Positions 10,185-18,086 of a stretch of 19,153 nt of DNA are shown in pieces. Source of the DNA: CAYZPE01 sp964626625 (GTDB lineage: Bacteria > Patescibacteriota > Minisyncoccia > Phycocordibacterales > CAYZPE01); assembly GCA_964626625.1 (NCBI GenBank), contig CAZVFV010000012.1:1-19153 (forward strand), read 5' to 3'. A program made the position numbers and the translations under genes. Every line of letters starts with the position of its first letter. The first letter of the stretch is position 1. The notes below the pieces were generated by a model, which did no database searches, had not been told where the DNA came from, and saw only the letters and a program-made list of their open reading frames with translations.

Positions 10185-11726
10185 ATGAGTTTTGCGAAAG
10201 TCCACAGCGCACAAACTTCGTTTTTAAAAGCCCAAATTGTGGACATTGAAATAGATCTTTCTCAGGGACTTAATTCTTTTTCAATAGTAGGTCTTCCAGA
10301 TAAAGCAGTTGAAGAATCCAGAGATAGAGTGAGCGCCGCTATAAAAAATAGCGGTTTCTCTTCGCCTAAAAGTAAAAATCAAAAAATTATCATCTCTCTT
10401 GCGCCAGCCGATCTCAAAAAAGAAGGATCATTTTTTGATCTTGGAATGGCACTTGCATATCTTTCAGGCGTCAAAGAAATATCATTTAATCCTGATAAAA
10501 AAATGTTCCTTGGGGAACTTTCACTTGATGGTAAACTGCGACCTATAACAGGAACCCTGCCTTTGGTGAGAGAAGCTTTAAAGCGAGGTTTTACTGAGGT
10601 TTTTGTTCCACAGGTAAACGCTGTCGAAGCAGCTCTTATCGATGGAATCAAAGTATACGGAGCACATTCTTTACGAGAAGTGATAGACCATCTCAATACA
10701 AAACAAGAAAAACAAAAACAGATTTCATTTCAACCAAAAACTGTAATCACAAGTAGCCGAAACATAGTGATAGATTTCTCAGATATCAAGGGTCAGGAAA
10801 ATGCAAAAAGGGGACTTGAAATAGCGGCAGCCGGAGGACATAACGTTGCTATGTGGGGACCACCTGGTACTGGTAAAACAATGCTCGCCAAAGCTTTTGG
10901 ACATATCTTACCCGAACTTTCTTTTGAAGAAATACTCGAAGTAACTGGTATTCATTCAGTTTCCGGCACACTTGAAGGATCACTTATTACCGAACCTCCT
11001 TTTAGGTCGCCTCACCATACTGCATCTCATGTATCCATAATAGGTGGTGGAGCAACATTAAGGCCAGGTGAGATTACCCTGGCCCATAAAGGAGTTTTAT
11101 TCTTGGATGAATTTCCGGAGTTTGATAGGCGAGTTCTCGAAGCGCTCCGAGAACCTCTTGAAGAAGGTGTAATAAGTATTTCTCGAGCAAAAGGCACAGC
11201 TCGATTTCCAGCCCAAGTTATACTTATCGCTTCAATGAATCCATGTCCGTGTGGAAATTTTGGAGTAAAAGGAAAAAACTGTGTCTGTACTCCTCTTGTT
11301 ATTAATCGCTATCAAAGAAAAATATCAGGACCAATAGCAGACAGAATTGATATGTGGATTGAGGTATCAAAAATTGACCACCGGTCTTTGTCAGAAAAGG
11401 GAAGTTCCAACAATGAAAGCGTTACGATTCGCAATAAAGTTTTAAGAGCACGATCTATTCAACAAGAACGATTTAAAAAACTCAATCTTCCATTTTCAAA
11501 AAACAGCGAGCTTTCAGGAAGGCATATCGCACACCATTTAGATATAAGCACAGATTCAAAAGAGCTTCTTAATCAATTTGCAAAAAAGTTCGATATCTCT
11601 GCACGCAGCTACCACCGCATTATAAAACTTGCTCAAACAATTGCCGACCTTGTTGAGTCTACCCAGATTAAAAAAGAGCACGTACTTGAAGCATTGCAAT
11701 ATAGACCGAAGAGGCAAGAGATATAA
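10185..11726 (+). CDS. comM: ComM / YifB-family Mg-chelatase-like AAA+ ATPase
   Basis: A 513-residue protein, the normal length. An N-terminal ChlI-fold domain (about 5-165: VDIEIDLSQGLNSFSIVGLPDKAVEESRDRV, ISLAPADLKKEGSFFDLGMAL) is followed by the AAA+ core. Walker A is GPPGTGKT (about 225-232), Walker B VLFLDEFPEF (about 305-314), then REPLEEG and the Cys-rich insert NPCPCGNFG...CVC. The C-terminal domain is SGRHIAHHL...SARSYHRIIKLAQTIADL. ComM is a hexameric helicase that promotes branch migration during natural transformation. Competence-type DNA uptake is common in CPR bacteria, which fits the pilus-rich style of the genome. It is translated from the traR transcript and ends at a bidirectional terminator. 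Confidence 0.93.
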   Translation: MSFAKVHSAQTSFLKAQIVDIEIDLSQGLNSFSIVGLPDKAVEESRDRVSAAIKNSGFSSPKSKNQKIIISLAPADLKKEGSFFDLGMALAYLSGVKEISFNPDKKMFLGELSLDGKLRPITGTLPLVREALKRGFTEVFVPQVNAVEAALIDGIKVYGAHSLREVIDHLNTKQEKQKQISFQPKTVITSSRNIVIDFSDIKGQENAKRGLEIAAAGGHNVAMWGPPGTGKTMLAKAFGHILPELSFEEILEVTGIHSVSGTLEGSLITEPPFRSPHHTASHVSIIGGGATLRPGEITLAHKGVLFLDEFPEFDRRVLEALREPLEEGVISISRAKGTARFPAQVILIASMNPCPCGNFGVKGKNCVCTPLVINRYQRKISGPIADRIDMWIEVSKIDHRSLSEKGSSNNESVTIRNKVLRARSIQQERFKKLNLPFSKNSELSGRHIAHHLDISTDSKELLNQFAKKFDISARSYHRIIKLAQTIADLVESTQIKKEHVLEALQYRPKRQEI

Positions 11727-11744
11727 AAGCTATTAGGTTTTAGA

Positions 11745-11772
11745 AAAAACAGAACCTTTCGGTTCTGTTTTT
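11745..11772. terminator. Bidirectional terminator between comM and the LysM/M23 gene
   Basis: AAAAACAGAACC (11745-11756) and GGTTCTGTTTTT (11761-11772) form a 12-bp stem with loop TTTC. The A-run and T-run flank the stem symmetrically, so it serves both convergent genes. Confidence 0.85.
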
Positions 11773-11850
11773 ATTTTCTATCTTTGCGTCTAAAATTTTT
11801 TATACCTACGTTGTAAAAAACTTTTCGACGTTATTTTTTTAATATAAAAA

Positions 11851-12870
11851 TTAAAATGGGTTTCGTGCTCCGCGAACTTCAAAGTGAAGGTGTGGTCCTG
11901 TTGATTTTCCAGTTGAACCAACATATCCAATAATCTGACCTTGAACGACTTTTTCTCCTTGAAATACTATCACTTCACTTGCATGGGCATAGAGTGTTTG
12001 AGTTCCATTACTGTGACCAAGAACAACATAGTCTCCATAACCACCATTCCAACCAGAACCTCGACTTACAATTACACTTCCTGAAGCAGATGCAACAATT
12101 GGCGTTCCGACAGGTGCCCCAATATCAACACCGTTATATCCATGAATTCCTTGTGTTTTATGACCACCAACAAGAGGACGGATAAAGTAACTACTCGAAA
12201 CTGTTTTTGTGTTTGCAGAGGCAATTGAGCGAGAGGACACTATCTCTATCTTAGACTCACCGTCAGGAATAATAACAACATCACCAATATTAAGCGCCTC
12301 ACTCTGAGAAAGATTATTATAACTCGCTATTTCTGATGCTTCGCCCGCATATTTTTTAGCAATACCTCCTAGTGTGTCTCCACTTTTTACAGTATGTCTT
12401 ACACCTGAAACAGGTAGAATAACAAGAGTTTGACCCATAGAGATAACATTTCCTTTTATATCATTACTCCATCGAATCGTATCAACAGACACATTAAACA
12501 TCTGAGCAACTTGAGATAAATTATCTCCCTCACGAACAACGTATAGACTAATCTGATCATTTGTTGGACGAACTTCTTTTATTTCACCAGAAGGACTTAT
12601 TTCAGGAACAAGAGCTGTGCCTCCAATAATTGTAATATCTCCACCTCCTTCAGACTCAGGAATTCCTGGTCCCCCAGTAGCTTGAAGAAGTGCAATATTT
12701 TGAGTATTAGAAATTGAAGATTTGTACACCTCTTTCTTACTTCCTAACAAATCAGCCATAAAAGAAAAAATGCCCGCGTAGGCATAAAGAGGAAAACTTA
12801 TAGTAGACACTAACAAAAACAAAAAAACAGACTTTTGTATGAAAGTTTTGATATTTCCTCTATTTGTCAC
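11851..12870 (-). CDS. Exported LysM–M23 peptidoglycan endopeptidase
   Basis: A 339-residue protein starting at a GTG codon (12870-12868). A signal peptide or N-terminal anchor (about 13-32, SVFLFLLVSTISFPLYAYAG) is followed by a low-complexity linker. Two LysM repeats follow: about 109-153 (YVVREGDNLSQVAQMF...ILPV) and 159-202 (HTVKSGDTLGGIAKKY...IIPDG). The C-terminal M23 domain (about 230-339) has His243 and Asp249 in HGYNGVD, YAHASEV (His296), and PHLHFE (His327, His329). LysM binds glycan and M23 enzymes cut the peptide cross-links, acting in wall growth or cell separation. All metal ligands are present, so it is probably active. No ATG in frame nearby supports the GTG start. Convergent with comM. 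Confidence 0.92.
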   Translation of the reverse strand: MTNRGNIKTFIQKSVFLFLLVSTISFPLYAYAGIFSFMADLLGSKKEVYKSSISNTQNIALLQATGGPGIPESEGGGDITIIGGTALVPEISPSGEIKEVRPTNDQISLYVVREGDNLSQVAQMFNVSVDTIRWSNDIKGNVISMGQTLVILPVSGVRHTVKSGDTLGGIAKKYAGEASEIASYNNLSQSEALNIGDVVIIPDGESKIEIVSSRSIASANTKTVSSSYFIRPLVGGHKTQGIHGYNGVDIGAPVGTPIVASASGSVIVSRGSGWNGGYGDYVVLGHSNGTQTLYAHASEVIVFQGEKVVQGQIIGYVGSTGKSTGPHLHFEVRGARNPF

Positions 12871-13108
12871 TATCTGTTTCTCATTAGAGGGCGAGACGAC
12901 AGAAAGATCACGTGGGGTGAGTAAGATAATCTTTTATTTTAAAGGTGTGCAGAATTTCTAAACTTAAATGGCCTTGTTAAGCCATAAAACATTACGGACA
13001 TGCTGTGTATGTATCGATTATACCTTTTTGAGATATCACGTCAACCTAAATTCATCAAACCTTCATGATGTGTTTTGAACACCACAGAAAGCTAAAAAAA
13101 CGGTGTGA
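12871..13108. other. Divergent intergenic region, LysM/M23 gene and uvrD
   Basis: About 240 nt with no gene. Holds an ATGGC / GCCAT hairpin (near 12968-12985) and GTGTT / AACAC (near 13071-13083). No strong minus-strand promoter for the M23 gene was identified. Confidence 0.4.
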
Positions 13109-13114
13109 TATTAT
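13109..13114 (+). promoter_or_regulatory. -10 box (TATTAT) of uvrD, leaderless
   Basis: TATTAT ends six nt before the ATG at 13121, so transcription should begin at the start codon. No clear -35. Confidence 0.55.
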
Positions 13115-13120
13115 AGTTCG

Positions 13121-15058
13121 ATGTCTAATTTAAATCCAGCACAACAACAAGCAGTATTAAAAACAGAAGGACCTCTCCTTATAGTCGCAGGTGCAGGTGC
13201 TGGTAAAACAAAAACCCTTACTCACAGAATACTTGAGATAATTAAAAAAGGAGTTGCTCCACAAAGTATCCTCGCCATAACTTTTACCAACAAAGCTGCT
13301 AAAGAAATGAGAGAAAGAGTTATGAGTCTCATTACGGAAGACAAAACACTCAACATACCCATCTCATTTAATGAAAGACCTTTTGTAAGTACATTTCACT
13401 CACTCGGCGTACATATATTAAAAGAACAATCTTCTCTTTTGGGACTTCCGAGACATTTTTCTATTTTTGACAAAGATGATAGCAAGAAGGCATTGCGAGA
13501 AGCTATTAAAAAAGCGGACCTTGATCCAAAACAATATGAAGTCGGAAAAATGAGTTCTCTTATCTCAAAAGAGAAGGGTAATTTTGTAACCCAAGAAGAA
13601 TATGAAGCGGATGCAGGTGACGACTATACGAAGAGAATAGTAGCTCGAGTCTGGAAACACTATGAGGAAGTTTTACAAAAAGAAAAAGCTCTTGATTTTG
13701 ATGACCTTCTTCTCAAGACAGCTCTTCTCCTTCAAAGAAACGCTGAGGTTGCACAACATTATCAAAATGTCTGGAAATACGTTCACATAGATGAGTACCA
13801 AGATACAAACCATGTTCAATATAGGATTGCAAAAATCATCGCTTCAGGACACAGAAACATCTGTGCTGTTGGTGATATTGACCAAAACATTTATAGCTGG
13901 AGAGGAGCTCAAATTCGCAACATTATCGACTTCGAAAAAGACTATCCCGAAGCAGACATAGTTATCCTCGAACAAAATTATCGTTCAACAAAAACCATTC
14001 TCGCTGTGGCAAATGCTGTTATTTCTAAAAATAAAATGCGCAGAGAGAAAAATTTGTTTACAGAAAATAGCTCTGGAGAAAAAGTAAGTCTCTATGAAGC
14101 TTATGACGAAAGTGACGAAGCCATGTTTACAGCCCGCCGAGCAAAGGCACTTATTGAAAAGGGAGTTAAAGCAGAGGAAATCGCACTTCTTTTTAGAGCA
14201 AACTTCCAATCACGAGCACTCGAAGAAGCTTTCTTAAAGGAGAACATACCGTACCAAGTTCTTGGAACAAGATTTTTTGAACGTAAAGAAGTAAAAAATA
14301 TTCTTTCTTTTATACGAGCGGGCCTTAATCCTGAAGGAGGCTCGGATATTGGAAGGATTATAAATGTACCAGCACGAGGTATTGGTAAAGTAACCCTCCT
14401 GAAAATTCTAGAAAAGAAAACTGAAACCTTACCTCCAAACACGCGAGCAAAAGTTATTTCTTTTTTTACACTTCTCACAAAAATTAAACAGTGTGCTGAA
14501 AGTCAGAAGCCGAGTGAGGTTGTAAAATTTGTTATGAAAGAAACAGGTATTGAACATGAACTCACCAAAGAAAAAAATGAAGAGAACTTAGAACGCCTTG
14601 AAAACCTAAAAGAATTAGTTTCACTTGCTAAACGCTACGATGAAGGGGAGGATGGCCTCGAGAAACTTCTAACAGACGCAGCTTTGGCGAGTGATCAAGA
14701 TGAACTTGCAAAACCACAAGCGGGTGTAAAACTCATGACAGTTCACGCTTCGAAAGGATTGGAGTTTGATTATGTTTTCATAACAGGTCTTGAGGAAGGG
14801 CTTTTTCCACACGAGAGAATGGGGGAGACAAGTGTCACAACCGACCAAAAAGAGGAAGAGCGTAGGCTTTTTTATGTTGCCCTCACAAGAGCGCGTAATA
14901 AAATATATCTTTCATATACTCAAACACGAACCATTTTTGGATCTCGACAAATGAATATACCTTCTGAATTTATATTTGATGTAGCAGATGAATTTCTTGA
15001 AAAGGAAGAGCGCGACTGGGACACGCCTCGAAAATCACTCTTAAGTATTGAGTTTTAG
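13121..15058 (+). CDS. UvrD/PcrA/Rep-type superfamily 1 DNA helicase
   Basis: A 645-residue protein, slightly short for UvrD (about 720). Motifs in order: Q-motif LNPAQQQAV (4-12), Walker A GAGAGKT (24-30), Ia AITFTNKAAKEMRERV, Ib STFHSLG, II IDEYQDTN (about 223-230), III GDIDQNIYSWRGA, IV LEQNYRST, V VKLMTVHASKGLEFDYVFI, VI EERRLFYVALTRARNKIYLSY. The C-terminus lacks the long basic tail of E. coli UvrD. Family members unwind DNA 3' to 5' in nucleotide excision repair, mismatch repair and replication restart. rsmA follows 23 nt later with no terminator, so the two are probably cotranscribed. It has no SD and is leaderless. It could equally be named pcrA. Confidence 0.94.
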   Translation: MSNLNPAQQQAVLKTEGPLLIVAGAGAGKTKTLTHRILEIIKKGVAPQSILAITFTNKAAKEMRERVMSLITEDKTLNIPISFNERPFVSTFHSLGVHILKEQSSLLGLPRHFSIFDKDDSKKALREAIKKADLDPKQYEVGKMSSLISKEKGNFVTQEEYEADAGDDYTKRIVARVWKHYEEVLQKEKALDFDDLLLKTALLLQRNAEVAQHYQNVWKYVHIDEYQDTNHVQYRIAKIIASGHRNICAVGDIDQNIYSWRGAQIRNIIDFEKDYPEADIVILEQNYRSTKTILAVANAVISKNKMRREKNLFTENSSGEKVSLYEAYDESDEAMFTARRAKALIEKGVKAEEIALLFRANFQSRALEEAFLKENIPYQVLGTRFFERKEVKNILSFIRAGLNPEGGSDIGRIINVPARGIGKVTLLKILEKKTETLPPNTRAKVISFFTLLTKIKQCAESQKPSEVVKFVMKETGIEHELTKEKNEENLERLENLKELVSLAKRYDEGEDGLEKLLTDAALASDQDELAKPQAGVKLMTVHASKGLEFDYVFITGLEEGLFPHERMGETSVTTDQKEEERRLFYVALTRARNKIYLSYTQTRTIFGSRQMNIPSEFIFDVADEFLEKEERDWDTPRKSLLSIEF

Positions 15059-15081
15059 CTAAAAACAAGTAACCTAAGGCA

Positions 15082-15918
15082 ATGGATAAACTACCTCCTA
15101 AAAAATCTTTAGGCCAAAACTTCTTACGTTCACAAACGGCCCTAGCTCAAATAGTAGAAGGGGGAAACATACAACAAAACGATATTATCCTTGAAATAGG
15201 CCCTGGCAAGGGAGTTTTAACACGTAAATTACTCGAGAAATCAAATAAGGTTTTTGTAATTGAAAAAGACTCAAGACTCATTGAACCCCTTACGCAAGAG
15301 TTTGAGACAGAAATAAAAAGCGGACAGTTAGTCCTTATTGAAGGAGATGTTTTAAAGATTGATATTGATTCATATATTCCACAAAGTACACACTACAAAC
15401 TTATTGCGAATATTCCATACTATATTACTGGTGAAATACTCCGTTTATTTTTATCTCGCACACATCAACCTGAACACATTGTTCTTCTGACACAAAAAGA
15501 GGTGACTGACAGAATTGTTGCTCAAGATGGCAAAGAAAGTATTTTATCCTTAAGTATTAAAGTATACGGAACACCAAAGTCTCTCGGCATTGTTAAAAAA
15601 GAAGCTTTCACCCCACAACCAAAAGTAGATTCAAAAATTCTTCTGATCAAAGATATATCAAAAAAACATTTCGACATCATTTCTGAAGAATTCTTTTTTA
15701 AAATTATAAAAACTGGCTTTGCTCAAAAGAGAAAAAAACTTACAGGAAATTTAAGTTCTCTTTTTGCAAAAAAAGATATTGAAGTGCTATTTACAAAACT
15801 CTCACTTGATCTCAATACTCGTGCAGAAGATGTACCACTTTCAGTGTGGTTAGAGCTTTGTAACCTACTTAAAGAGAAGTGCCATGAACAGGTAAAATCG
15901 TCAGTCCAAATGCTATAG
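15082..15918 (+). CDS. rsmA: 16S rRNA dimethyladenosine transferase RsmA (KsgA)
   Basis: A 278-residue protein. Signature regions: KKSLGQNFLRS at the start, SAM-binding ILEIGPGKGVLT (about 36-47), acidic VIEKDSRLIEPL, GDVLKIDI, and catalytic motif IV NIPYYI (about 110-115), then the C-terminal helical domain with FTPQPKVDSKI and AFAQKRKKL-like GFAQKRKKLTGNL. RsmA dimethylates two adjacent adenines in the 3' hairpin of 16S rRNA as a late check in small-subunit assembly. The usual family end falls near VWLELCNLL; the extra 15 residues overlap a convergent minus-strand gene. Cotranscribed with the helicase. Confidence 0.95.
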   Translation: MDKLPPKKSLGQNFLRSQTALAQIVEGGNIQQNDIILEIGPGKGVLTRKLLEKSNKVFVIEKDSRLIEPLTQEFETEIKSGQLVLIEGDVLKIDIDSYIPQSTHYKLIANIPYYITGEILRLFLSRTHQPEHIVLLTQKEVTDRIVAQDGKESILSLSIKVYGTPKSLGIVKKEAFTPQPKVDSKILLIKDISKKHFDIISEEFFFKIIKTGFAQKRKKLTGNLSSLFAKKDIEVLFTKLSLDLNTRAEDVPLSVWLELCNLLKEKCHEQVKSSVQML

Positions 15919-16234
15919 GACACAGACCAACAAAACAGGGGACGAGACAGGGTGCTGGAACAGAAGCAAAGCCAAGAATATTTTGACCAGTATGAGTCGG
16001 CGGACCACTTAGAAAAGGCGAGACTGAAGCTCCATATATATACATATAAGATCCGGGAATACCTGTACCTCCTATAATAATCCAAATTCCGTTAACGCAA
16101 TAAAATGCACTTACTATAGTCCCCCCAAAAGGAACTTGAGCAAAAAGAATACTTGGATAAAACATAAACATAAAAAAGATCGCACAGACCGCAATAACAT
16201 TCATTATTTTTTTACACGACATTAAATATTGCAT
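15869..16234 (-). CDS. Small exported hydrophobic protein, Parcubacteria-type
   Basis: 121 residues from ATG 16234-16232. A signal peptide or membrane segment at about 11-32 (NVIAVCAIFFMFMFYPSILFAQ) ends in a plausible cleavage site after FAQ. The mature part is Gly/Pro-rich and hydrophobic (VPFGGTIVSAFYCVNGIWIIIGGTGIPGSYMYIYG) with six Cys in all. Such short VPFGG-type exported proteins occur next to pilus or secretion genes in Parcubacteria; no function is known. Its last 50 nt overlap the 3' end of rsmA on the other strand. The start at 16234 is supported by TATACT seven nt upstream, giving a leaderless mRNA; ATGs further in (MSCKK, MNV) are alternatives. Confidence 0.65.
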   Translation of the reverse strand: MQYLMSCKKIMNVIAVCAIFFMFMFYPSILFAQVPFGGTIVSAFYCVNGIWIIIGGTGIPGSYMYIYGASVSPFLSGPPTHTGQNILGFASVPAPCLVPCFVGLCPIAFGLTILPVHGTSL

Positions 16235-16241
16235 TAAACTT

Positions 16242-16249
16242 AGTATACT
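16242..16249. promoter_or_regulatory. Palindromic -10 box serving two divergent leaderless genes
   Basis: AGTATACT is self-complementary, so it reads TATACT on both strands. On the plus strand it ends eight nt before the ATG at 16258, on the minus strand seven nt before the ATG at 16234. The whole divergent intergenic region is 23 nt. Only one polymerase could occupy it at a time. Confidence 0.55.
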
Positions 16250-16257
16250 ATAGGAAT

Positions 16258-17055
16258 ATGAAAAAAATATTTTTTTATTCTGGACTCCTCATACTCTCTG
16301 GTGTACTTATATATAATGTGCTTTCTTTATTCAAAAAAGAGACGCTTCCCGAAAAAACTCTTCCAAACCAGAACACCCCCTTAGAAAACACATTTGATAT
16401 TTCTCTTGATTCAGACTCCGACGGCCTCAAAGACTGGGAGGAGGCTTTATGGGGGACAGACCCACACAATCCAGATACAGATGGGGACGGGGTAAGTGAT
16501 GGGGACTTTGCAAAAAAACAACAGGAGCAAAACATTGTACGACCCACTCAAAAAGAAAATATCGAAACGGAAATTAAAATAACACAAAAAACAGAGGAGA
16601 CAGGGTTAACCACTCAAAAAGAAGTGTTCCAAGAAAACCCTCTTAAAACATACGGAAACTCTCTTGGAGTACTACTCTCTATACAAGCACAGAAAAATCG
16701 ACAAGATCTTGCTGTCTGGAATGCTTTTTTTGAAGATAGGTCAGAAAAAAACAAAAACTCTCTTCTTTTAATTTCTAACTCACACCTCAAACTCTCGCAG
16801 GACATACCTTCTATACAAAACATACCTGAAAAATCTCTTTCTTTAAATACAAAGATTGCCTTATCACACAAAGAGCTATCTGAGATAATAAAAGATATTG
16901 CATTATCAAAAGAAGAATTTATAAACTATGAAATATATAGCAAGTCAGTTGGAAAAAATACAAATATATTCATAGACACCGTTCGTTTTTTTCAAAATAA
17001 CAACATTCGTTTCTCTTCAAAAGAATCTGGTTTTATTTTTATGATAAACCTTTAA
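16258..17055 (+). CDS. Membrane-anchored protein with thrombospondin type 3 calcium-binding repeat (first paralog)
   Basis: A 265-residue protein. An N-terminal membrane anchor (about 4-24, IFFYSGLLILSGVLIYNVLSL) precedes a linker and a TSP3-type repeat at about 51-83: DSDSDGLKDWEEALWGTDPHNPDTDGDGVSDGD, with the Asp-x-Asp-x-Asp-Gly loops that bind Ca2+. The rest is helical, rich in Lys/Glu/Asn, with KTYGNSLG (about 130) recalling KNYGNAVG in the next gene. No catalytic motif. Such proteins are abundant on Parcubacteria cell surfaces; a structural or adhesion role is inferred. Leaderless (see 16242-16249). Followed 18 nt later by its paralog. Confidence 0.82.
   Translation: MKKIFFYSGLLILSGVLIYNVLSLFKKETLPEKTLPNQNTPLENTFDISLDSDSDGLKDWEEALWGTDPHNPDTDGDGVSDGDFAKKQQEQNIVRPTQKENIETEIKITQKTEETGLTTQKEVFQENPLKTYGNSLGVLLSIQAQKNRQDLAVWNAFFEDRSEKNKNSLLLISNSHLKLSQDIPSIQNIPEKSLSLNTKIALSHKELSEIIKDIALSKEEFINYEIYSKSVGKNTNIFIDTVRFFQNNNIRFSSKESGFIFMINL
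16414..16487 (+). repeat. Near-identical 74-nt repeat, copy 1 (TSP3 region)
   Basis: 72 of 74 positions match 17242-17315 in the next gene, with both differences in one stretch (GGCTTTATG against GGTTTTGTG). The rest of the two genes is strongly diverged. Confidence 0.85.
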
Positions 17056-17061
17056 AAGAGT

Positions 17062-17067
17062 TATACT
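17062..17067 (+). promoter_or_regulatory. -10 box (TATACT) of the second TSP3 gene, leaderless
   Basis: TATACT ends six nt before the ATG at 17074, within the 18-nt gap after the first TSP3 gene. Confidence 0.5.
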
Positions 17068-17073
17068 GTAACC

Positions 17074-18048
17074 ATGCCAAGTTCACGTATTCTACTCATT
17101 ATAGGATCAATAACTCTCGCTGGAGGTCTTATTTTTATTGCACAGCAAGGCCTACAAAAAACGACTTACTCAACACCTGTAGCTACTGGAACTGGACTTG
17201 TTGTTGATTCAGCCCTCAAAAATACATCTCAAGAAGATAAGGACTCCGACGGCCTCAAAGACTGGGAGGAGGTTTTGTGGGGGACAGACCCACACAATCC
17301 AGATACAGATGGGGATGGAATGAACGATGGAGATGAGGTAAACGAAGGAAGAAGTCCTCTTGTTAAAGGAAAGGGAGAGCGAGTCGAATCAACATCGGGC
17401 ACAAACCTTCAAGTAGAGGAGAATTTAACTCAAACCGACAAATTTTCTCGAGCTTTTTTTGAAGAGTACTTAAAAATAAGACAACAAACAGGCACCAACT
17501 TAAATAGCATTACTCAAGAAAATCTCGTAAAAGAACTGCTAGAAAACCAGCAACCCTTCTCTTTTAAAACATATTCAGAAAGTGATTTGTTTATACAACA
17601 GGACTCAAGTAATATGGCGCTTAAAAACTATGGCAATGCAGTAGGAAAGGCTTTTATTAAAAACCCACTTCCACCTGGTCAAAAAAATGAAATAGAGATA
17701 TTTGAGGCTGCAGTTACTTCAGAGAGATCTCAGGACCTCGCACAACTTTCTCCTATTATAGATAGCTACAAAGCAACACTGAAGGATCTCATTAGTATCA
17801 GTGTCCCTAGAGATGTTGTTTTTGCGCATTTAAATCTTATAAATAGCATGTCTGCAATAACTGAAAGCTTAGAAAAAATGAGATCATTTTTTAGTGATCC
17901 ATTAGCATCACTACCTGGTATTGGAAGTTACGGTATCTATGTAAAAGAATTTAGAAAATCTTTTGAAACGTTTCGAGTACTTTTTAAACAAAAGAACATT
18001 ACTTTTCAACAGTCTGAGTATGGTTCCTTTTTGACTAAGAGCTTATAA
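17074..18048 (+). CDS. Membrane-anchored protein with thrombospondin type 3 calcium-binding repeat (second paralog)
   Basis: A 324-residue protein. N-terminal anchor at about 5-24 (RILLIIGSITLAGGLIFIAQ); TSP3 repeat at about 55-92 (DKDSDGLKDWEEVLWGTDPHNPDTDGDGMNDGDEVNEGRSPL), with a fuller Ca2+-binding run than the first paralog. Then a helical domain of about 210 residues containing KNYGNAVGKAF and a C-terminal helix SFETFRVLFKQKNITFQQSEYGSFL; the first paralog ends comparably (TVRFFQNNNIRFSSKESGFIF). The shared architecture shows an old duplication. Possible partner of the large exported protein that follows. Surface or pilus-associated role inferred only. Confidence 0.82.
   Translation: MPSSRILLIIGSITLAGGLIFIAQQGLQKTTYSTPVATGTGLVVDSALKNTSQEDKDSDGLKDWEEVLWGTDPHNPDTDGDGMNDGDEVNEGRSPLVKGKGERVESTSGTNLQVEENLTQTDKFSRAFFEEYLKIRQQTGTNLNSITQENLVKELLENQQPFSFKTYSESDLFIQQDSSNMALKNYGNAVGKAFIKNPLPPGQKNEIEIFEAAVTSERSQDLAQLSPIIDSYKATLKDLISISVPRDVVFAHLNLINSMSAITESLEKMRSFFSDPLASLPGIGSYGIYVKEFRKSFETFRVLFKQKNITFQQSEYGSFLTKSL
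17242..17315 (+). repeat. Near-identical 74-nt repeat, copy 2 (TSP3 region)
   Basis: Partner of 16414-16487. Confidence 0.85.
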
Positions 18049-18050
18049 TT

Positions 18051-18083
18051 AAAATACGACTCAGAGTAGGCCCGTCGTATTTT
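18051..18083 (+). terminator. 10-bp inverted repeat between the TSP3 gene and the next gene
   Basis: AAAATACGAC (18051-18060) pairs with GTCGTATTTT (18074-18083) with a 13-nt loop, ending three nt before the next ATG. It could end the TSP3 transcript or control the next start. A TATAAT at 18044-18049 overlaps the TSP3 stop and would place this hairpin in the leader of the next mRNA. Confidence 0.5.
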
Positions 18084-18086
18084 ACA

